Origin: Membranipora membranacea
Lineage: Eukaryota > Bryozoa > Gymnolaemata > Cheilostomatida > Membraniporidae
Direction: 5' to 3'
Assembly: GCA_914767715.1 (NCBI GenBank)
Contig: OU612070.1
Coordinates: 22,990,025-23,054,024 of the forward strand
DNA: 64,000 nt
Within the stretch, counting starts at the first letter, position 1. The number at the start of each line of letters is the position of its first letter. The translations under genes and the position numbers were made by a program. Under the pieces are notes generated by a model. The model saw only the letters and a list, made by a program, of their open reading frames with translations, was not told the origin of the DNA and searched no databases. Positions 58,143 through 64,000 of this stretch are shown here, one piece after another.

Positions 58143-61100
58143 ATGGCCGCTGGACCAGATGATTATGATGAGGTCTCTCTGGAAAAGGCGTATGAGACTG
58201 TAGGCCTGCTCATCACAGAGTCACGTCTGCCTAACAAATCACAGAAGGGTCGACGAGATGGAGAACATATCCCACAGAGTAATGCAGCTTCTACTCACAA
58301 AGAATGCTCTGATGAGAGCGAAGAGGTTTGTACAGAGAGCTTTCAATGTAACTTTCATGTTGGCGTGGTAGAGGTTATACAGTAACAAGATATTACTGTA
58401 ACTCCCAAATAATGAACTATTTTAAGCCATGAAAAATAACAATGTAAGGTCATTTTATGGGTGTAAACCTCCCAAAACAGGTGTTTCACTAACGCTTAGC
58501 AACACAACATATTAAGTCAGATGGATTTGTTTGCTAGTGGACATCACTATCTAACAGTTTTGGTGCCTTTGTTGTGGCATTTCATTATATATAACACCCT
58601 CAAACCATTGCTATGACTACAATGTCCACAGGTGTAACACGTAGTCGATACTTTAGCTCAAATTCACAATATGCATTGTTGCTCTCCGTCAATTGAGCAT
58701 GTCTTTGATTTTGACACCCCTAAGTTTTAAAGTACATGACCTTTGAACCTCAAGTGTAAGTTTAATCATAAACAGAATCAGCGGGTTAAGACATGGGGCT
58801 ATTCTAAAGAGTTTCTATATAGCAATAGTGTCTGATCCCCTAGAGTGCCTGTGATTTACTGGTTTGGTTAATCTTAGGAGTTCAGTGACTTGAACTACTT
58901 TCATCTGTACTATTACTTATCCCCACGTATAAAACTACAGGTTTTTATGAAGCTATCGACCTCACCACCATACTTATTTATCGAAATGTAAGGGCGTTGA
59001 CTTGGGTGATTCCACTCTACAAAATAGATAGGGTGTAGGCGGTTGCAAAATGACACCCCTGTATTGTAACAGCTGTGATTCAACTAGTGAAGCAGACTGT
59101 TCAAAAATCACCGCCCTCACTGGAATGAGACAAATTATTCATATCACTGTCACCACTACATGCAGCAGACTAGCTGCTGTGTTGTCACATACTAGCCAGA
59201 CCCTCCCCACTTACGGTTGCTTCCACTAAATAAGTAATCATCTCATCTGTAAATTGATCTGATATTATACTATCTTTGGTGATAAGAAAATATTATGAGC
59301 ATCAATCAAGCCAGTTTATAGAGCTGAGCCAGTTCCGTTTAAGGCAGGGCTGTCCAACGAGTGGCCCAAATTTCATGCGGCCCCCGACTCGTTTGAGAAA
59401 ATCACGTAGTCGAGAAAACAATTTTCACCTCTATATATATATTACATTCCTCGTTTGTACAATAATAAGGAATGCTCTAGTGACAGTTTTTTGGAATTCC
59501 CCAACCATTGTATTTGAGTGAGCTCCAATAAACAAATTCCCCACTGCAGAGATGAAAATACTGCACACCAGATATGAATGTTTGATTTATGGTGAGGTTG
59601 CGGCCGCAATGGACATTGCAATATGTGGATGCGGCCCCCTCAATGAAAAGGTTGGGCACCCCTGGTTTAAGGCCTCAAAATTGGGGAACTGATCTGCATT
59701 TGTCATACTTTGTGCCTCCTGACCAGTACTTGTGAAACTTTTAATCCGCTAAACTTTAATATGTCCATCCTTGAGTGGAAATGATGAGTAATGTGCATGC
59801 TAGGTGTGGAAAATAGGAAGGATTGGTGCAGCTCATTAACCCATACATTCTTGACAGAAATCAATGAACTCATGGTATATTATCAGACAAGAATCACTGA
59901 AACACAGAGTTTCCCAAGATTGTGTTAAAGTACAATGTGACTCTAGAATGTATATAACATGTATGATGCCTATACATACATTATCTAATAGATTCTGTGC
60001 AAATATATTCGAGTCTTCAAATTACGCATACCTTGCATCCTGTTCAGAACCAAAATGTGTCAAATCAAGGTCACCTGTGTATATCAATTCAGATAATCAA
60101 TCAAGGCTTAGTCATCTAACCTTGAAAGTTTTTTTAAAGTGGGTCGTGAAATTGGCCTGTAGGCCTATAAACTTTCCCCAGCTGAGCTATTCACTTGATA
60201 GTCTCAACACAATATAGGTTGAACTACGGTGACCCAAACTAATAAAAACTCCATCAAATGCTTGCAGTTAACCCCCCACCTTTTGTGAAACTTTTACTCC
60301 TCATGTTGCCCTATATTGGCTCTACATTTATGTGCATTATTTTACTGATATGACCAAAGATTATAAGTCATTGATATAACCAAGCTTTGGATCTATTATC
60401 TACATTCACTAGGAATTAGAAACGATGAGCCTACCTAGTCAGTCAGTACAAAACAGTTTAAACTAATTGGCACCCTAAATCAGATTACATAACTCTGTTG
60501 TTCCTTGCTAGTTAAGAAAGGAACTAATTTCATTGCAGATATATGTGAGAATTATGACACATGTTTCGCCTTAAATGCAGGTTCCGTCTTCCAATTTGCT
60601 TCTTTGTTTGAGAGAATGGTTATTAAGTCCTGGTGTAAAAGCCAGAAGTTCTACAGATGATGTCAGTATGTATAACATGTCTGACATGTACAACATTGGC
60701 TTTGGTCTGTTACCCTGTGTTTATCATTTCTAACAACTTGAAAATGGCTCCCCTAGTACTAGAGTTAATGATTGGCCCTACATATGACTCAAAAGTCAAA
60801 ACAGTGCAACAAAACATCAGCTGCACTGCATGTGATGATGAAGGCGTGATGGTGAAGTCATATGTTCAGATATCAAACTTATACATCCATCCATTTATTT
60901 ATTATTTTTTGATTCGCTTTGCTAGTGTAACAAGGTGCAGAGGTATAGAGAAACTATGAGTAGCCTGTGTAGGAATAGAATCCCGCTGTGTATTGAGGTG
61001 CTACTCTGCCCCACCTGCGAGATGACTTCAGGATCTGAGGCCGCAGGATCAGGGGAAGAGCAGGCAACTTCTAATGCACACTCACATTCACATGATGTCG

Positions 61101-63522
61101 GCTCAGCGCATTCTAACAGCTATGTGCTTCTGGAGCAGTGGACTATACAGCAAGTGCATACCAGGTTAGTAACATATAACCAGTCCTAGCTGGCTACTCT
61201 TACGTCATGGAGTAAGACGTCCTGTAAAATAATTGTACACATACATATATATATTATATGTTATATTATGATATTAACTTGATGCGGTGACCCACTTCAT
61301 AGTTCAAGGTCAGTCCAAGCCAGTTTCAATTTTGAATGCACTCGAATAGCTGTTAACATGGTCAACACAGCTGAACACAATTCTAACAAAAATGTCTGGC
61401 ACAAAAGTGTTGATGCCTTTCCCCGCCCCACCTATATATACTAGATTGGCTGTAATATTGATCAGACAGTATGTAAGAGTGTAGCTGGTCAGCGAACCCT
61501 CTATGATAAACAGGACACTATACTGCATAGCATAGTTGTCTGTGAAAGTCTGAAGCTGTGGCTAAGCCAACCCTTAGGAAAAATACCTCATGTGTAGCCA
61601 GACCTTAAGACAGTGGTGGGACTTGGGAGCCCGTAACCTGTTACCATGCTGATCAAAATGTCAGGAAACTTTTCATGCAGCTGGAGATCGTTCTAGATTT
61701 TTAGTGTGAACATAGGCTCCCTCACGATTTCCATTCGCACCACATTCTTGCTAACTGGACAGAGAATGTTTGCTGTACTGACTGACACTTTTGTAACAAA
61801 TGAGGCGTGTAATATAAGGGTGTAATATTGATCAGTTTAGTAATAACATGAATTGCCATGCATTAAATAATATGAAGTAATAGGCCTACTGCTGGAATGA
61901 CTGATGGTGATTTATCACCCAAAAAATTGACTTAATTCAGGAAGCTAAACGGGGAGTTATTTTGTGCCATCATTTAAAACTCTTTGATTCCAGAGCGGCA
62001 CTGATTATCTTATTGCCATGCCACTTGTGTTTAATCAAAGCCTCACTATCGTCTATTCTATTTTTGATGTTCTAAATTCCGTGAATAACTCATGACCTAC
62101 CCCATTACCCCAACCCACCTCCGCCTGTTTCTCTACCTCCATATTGTAAGACCATCAAATGATACACCACATGTGTTGGGCCTTTCCATTAGTTTCTGGC
62201 TACACTACTTGTTTATCGGATACCTTGACACTGGAATATGACTAACAGCTTGAGTTTTCAATTCGTCGGTGAGTTACCCAAGAATGACAAATGACTCATT
62301 TTTACTTAATTTTTCTCTCTCTTGAAAACCTTATATTTTGTCAAATGACAGAAACCAGTTGAAACTAATTACCAACTTGGTCCAGAAATTCACTGCTAAC
62401 ATTCAGTCTACACCCTCCCCAGCGGTTTATTGGGATTGTACGGGTGTTTATTTTCCATTCAAACATTTTCATTAGCAAAGGTTGCTCTTTGGATTATTAT
62501 TCTAGTTATTGACATAATGCTAGTCCATTGACATCGGCAGGCTTATGTAATTCTACTATACCAAAGGAATAACAAACATGCTCCAACAATCCTGCAGACA
62601 CACACTTGTTTTTTGACCGTTTTATTCCTTTGTTACCAAGTATAAACTGCAATGCAAACATGGAAACGGGACCCTGGGCACAGCGATCAACTTTAGGGGT
62701 GATTTCATTATGTACGCTAGTATATCACTTTGAGCTGTAGGTACCACCCTAACCTCGTCATGCAGCTAATATTTTTACCCAAAACCAAAAAAAAGTAGAC
62801 GCCTTACAGGGCTAGTACCACTTTTATTCAGTGAACCGACTGCAGCATGGTAGACTTACTGGGTGACCAGCGTGTCAATCAGAACGAGATAAAATGATGG
62901 AAGTGACAAAGAGTTTCTGGAAATAAGCCAGTCAGCTGGAAACGCATTTGATTTACCTGAGCACGCTCTTTATTATGTAACATTGATCAACACTTTGTTC
63001 TTACGCTGTGAGTCATAATCTGCACGTGTGAGGGATATAGTAAAGATATAACCCATAAGAGGCCATAAGAGTCATCACTGGAGGTCACACTCAAATCCTG
63101 ACAGATATCATACAATAAGGATAGATAAGAAGCTTCCTGATGACTAAATGTCTGACTAATAAAGGAGACTAATTAATTAGTCAGATATATGGTGGTGACC
63201 TCAGTTTAGCTTATCTGTCTTTTAATTGGCCACAGCCCCACTGCCCTTTCCTTTTTTTATTGCTGTCATTAGGCTCTTAAATCTCAGTTAACTCCATCAT
63301 AATATCACAGAGGAAGGGGATATATCCTTACTCTGTGATCATATCAAAGATACTAAATACTCAGACTGATACATTGATAATTTTATCTTGTTACAGATCG
63401 GACAGTAAGCCGCAGTCCTTACAAAACTTGTGTAACGCTGTGAGATCACACCTATGCTTCTCACAGCTCTCTGCCTGGTTACAAGTATCTCAGGGTATCT
63501 CACCTAAACACATCTTTTACAG
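58143..63522 (+). CDS. ATOSA: Atos homologue (FAM214 family), 5' part; continues beyond window
   Basis: Four exons are visible: 58087-58325, about 60581-60652, about 60933-61164 and 63397-63522. The start is taken at 58143, where AGTATGG is a good context and the N terminus DDYDEVSLEKAYETVGLLIT resembles that of vertebrate ATOSA. Further matches are HKECSDE, RNRIPLCIEVLLCPTC, LLEQWTI and AVRSHLCFSQLSAWLQVSQG, the conserved block of this family, then PKHIFYR. Atos proteins are nuclear regulators; the Drosophila member drives a metabolic programme in migrating macrophages. The Ser/His-rich insert SNAHSHSHDVGSAHSNS before LLEQW looks lineage-specific. The donor after exon 2 (GAT followed by GTCAGT) is weak, so that junction is approximate. 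The upstream frame is open to a tandem CAGCAG acceptor at 58081-58086. Confidence 0.85.
59345..59664. mobile_element. hAT-type MITE in an Atos intron
   Basis: A 320-bp element with ends CAGGGCTGTCCAACGAGTGG and GGTTGGGCACCCCTG, flanked on both sides by GTTTAAGG, a perfect 8-bp duplication. The termini resemble widespread hAT MITEs (CAGGGCTGTCCAAC type). No transposase is encoded. Confidence 0.88.
63299..63344. repeat. Short palindromic MITE in an Atos intron
   Basis: ATAATATCACAGAG and CTCTGTGATCATAT are inverted ends around GGATATATCC. It is a close relative of the element at 57824-57908 and lies about 50 bp before the acceptor of exon 63397-63522. Confidence 0.7.
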
Positions 63523-64000
63523 GTATGGTTCTTTCATATGCCTCTTTGTTTATCAATGAAAAGTACATGTGTTCACAGCCAGCCAGTGTTTGGGAAGGCG
63601 ATTGCAGTCGTTTACGACGGTCTACATCTGCAATTACCTTCCCAAAAACCATTACGGGCTGGCTGTGCATGTGTTGAGTTGATTGGGCGACTCTACACAA
63701 CAACAGTTGTGTAGAGTCATCCATCTATCTTGACTTGTTCTGGCCATTCTATCACAGTCGAGAAGTCAAGATCATGACACATGATGTTGTAATCCTAATT
63801 TTTAACCTTGCACTTAATCTGAAACATGTACCTAATATTCAACCCACACAAGAGGGAACTACAGTATAATAGCTATCTGTTGCAACCTCCGCTGTTAGCT
63901 ATGTTACCAGCGCTGCTTGCCACTAATAGGATGTGATTTTAACTTCCCTGAGCAATAAAGGATATGCTAGGATATTCTTGGGGCCAAATGTAACACGAGT
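63523..64000. other. Intron of the Atos gene to the window edge
   Basis: Apart from the hairpins at 63574-63718 I see nothing in this stretch. The next Atos exon must lie outside the window. Confidence 0.6.
63574..63718. repeat. Two adjacent hairpins after an Atos exon
   Basis: The first hairpin has arms CACAGCCAGCC...GGGAAGG and CCTTCCC...GGCTGGCTGTG over about 94 bp. The second is perfect: GACTCTACACAAC (63689-63701) and GTTGTGTAGAGTC (63706-63718) with a 4-base loop. Both lie in the intron after exon 63397-63522. Confidence 0.7.

Overview
The window is nuclear DNA of an animal. It is about 38-40% G+C, and its genes are split into short exons with introns of about 80 to 1,700 bp, bounded by GT...AG. 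Proteins that can be named are a TFIIH subunit, mitochondrial methionyl-tRNA formyltransferase, a GT10 fucosyltransferase, an Atos/FAM214 protein, and secreted proteins with astacin, EGF, CUB, MAM and TSP1 domains. The many short inverted-repeat elements and the mosaic extracellular protein suggest an invertebrate (sponge, cnidarian or similar). The sequence alone does not fix the phylum. I rebuilt the gene models by hand from both strands. For five genes the exon phases agree at every junction; the Atos model has one weak junction.

Left part (1-13,820, minus strand): one large gene with 19 exons inside the window, running off the left edge. It encodes a secreted astacin metalloprotease with the order signal peptide, propeptide, catalytic domain, EGF, CUB, EGF, MAM, linker, MAM and at least twelve TSP1 repeats. 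The TSP1 repeats all sit in one 1.94-kb exon. The introns hold minisatellites and small palindromic elements.

Centre-left (13,821-25,460): about 4.7 kb of mostly repeat DNA with one weak coding-like patch. It is followed by a small cysteine-rich secreted protein of prokineticin-like spacing (plus strand) and a GT10 alpha-1,3-fucosyltransferase (minus strand). These two genes meet tail to tail at about 21.27 kb.

Centre (25,460-37,770): no named gene. The region is rich in mobile DNA: TTAA-flanked MITEs, a MITE with 9-bp target duplications, and a young 2.3-kb gag-only LTR retrotransposon with near-identical LTRs, a primer-binding site and a polypurine tract. This element interrupts a short open frame that may be an exon.

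Centre-right (37,780-49,520): GTF2H2 (TFIIH p44, 12 coding exons, 404 codons, plus strand) and MTFMT (9 coding exons, 375 codons, minus strand), tail to tail.

Right part (49,520-64,000): about 8.5 kb without a recognisable gene, then the 5' half of an Atos (FAM214) gene on the plus strand, which continues past the right edge.

No CRISPR arrays, operons or rRNA genes are seen. The tRNA-like sequences are parts of repeats, not working tRNA genes. The most unusual items are the astacin-MAM-TSP1 domain order, an in-frame minisatellite that duplicates a splice acceptor in that gene, and a hAT-type MITE (two copies with perfect 8-bp duplications) that carries a tRNA-Ile-like internal promoter.
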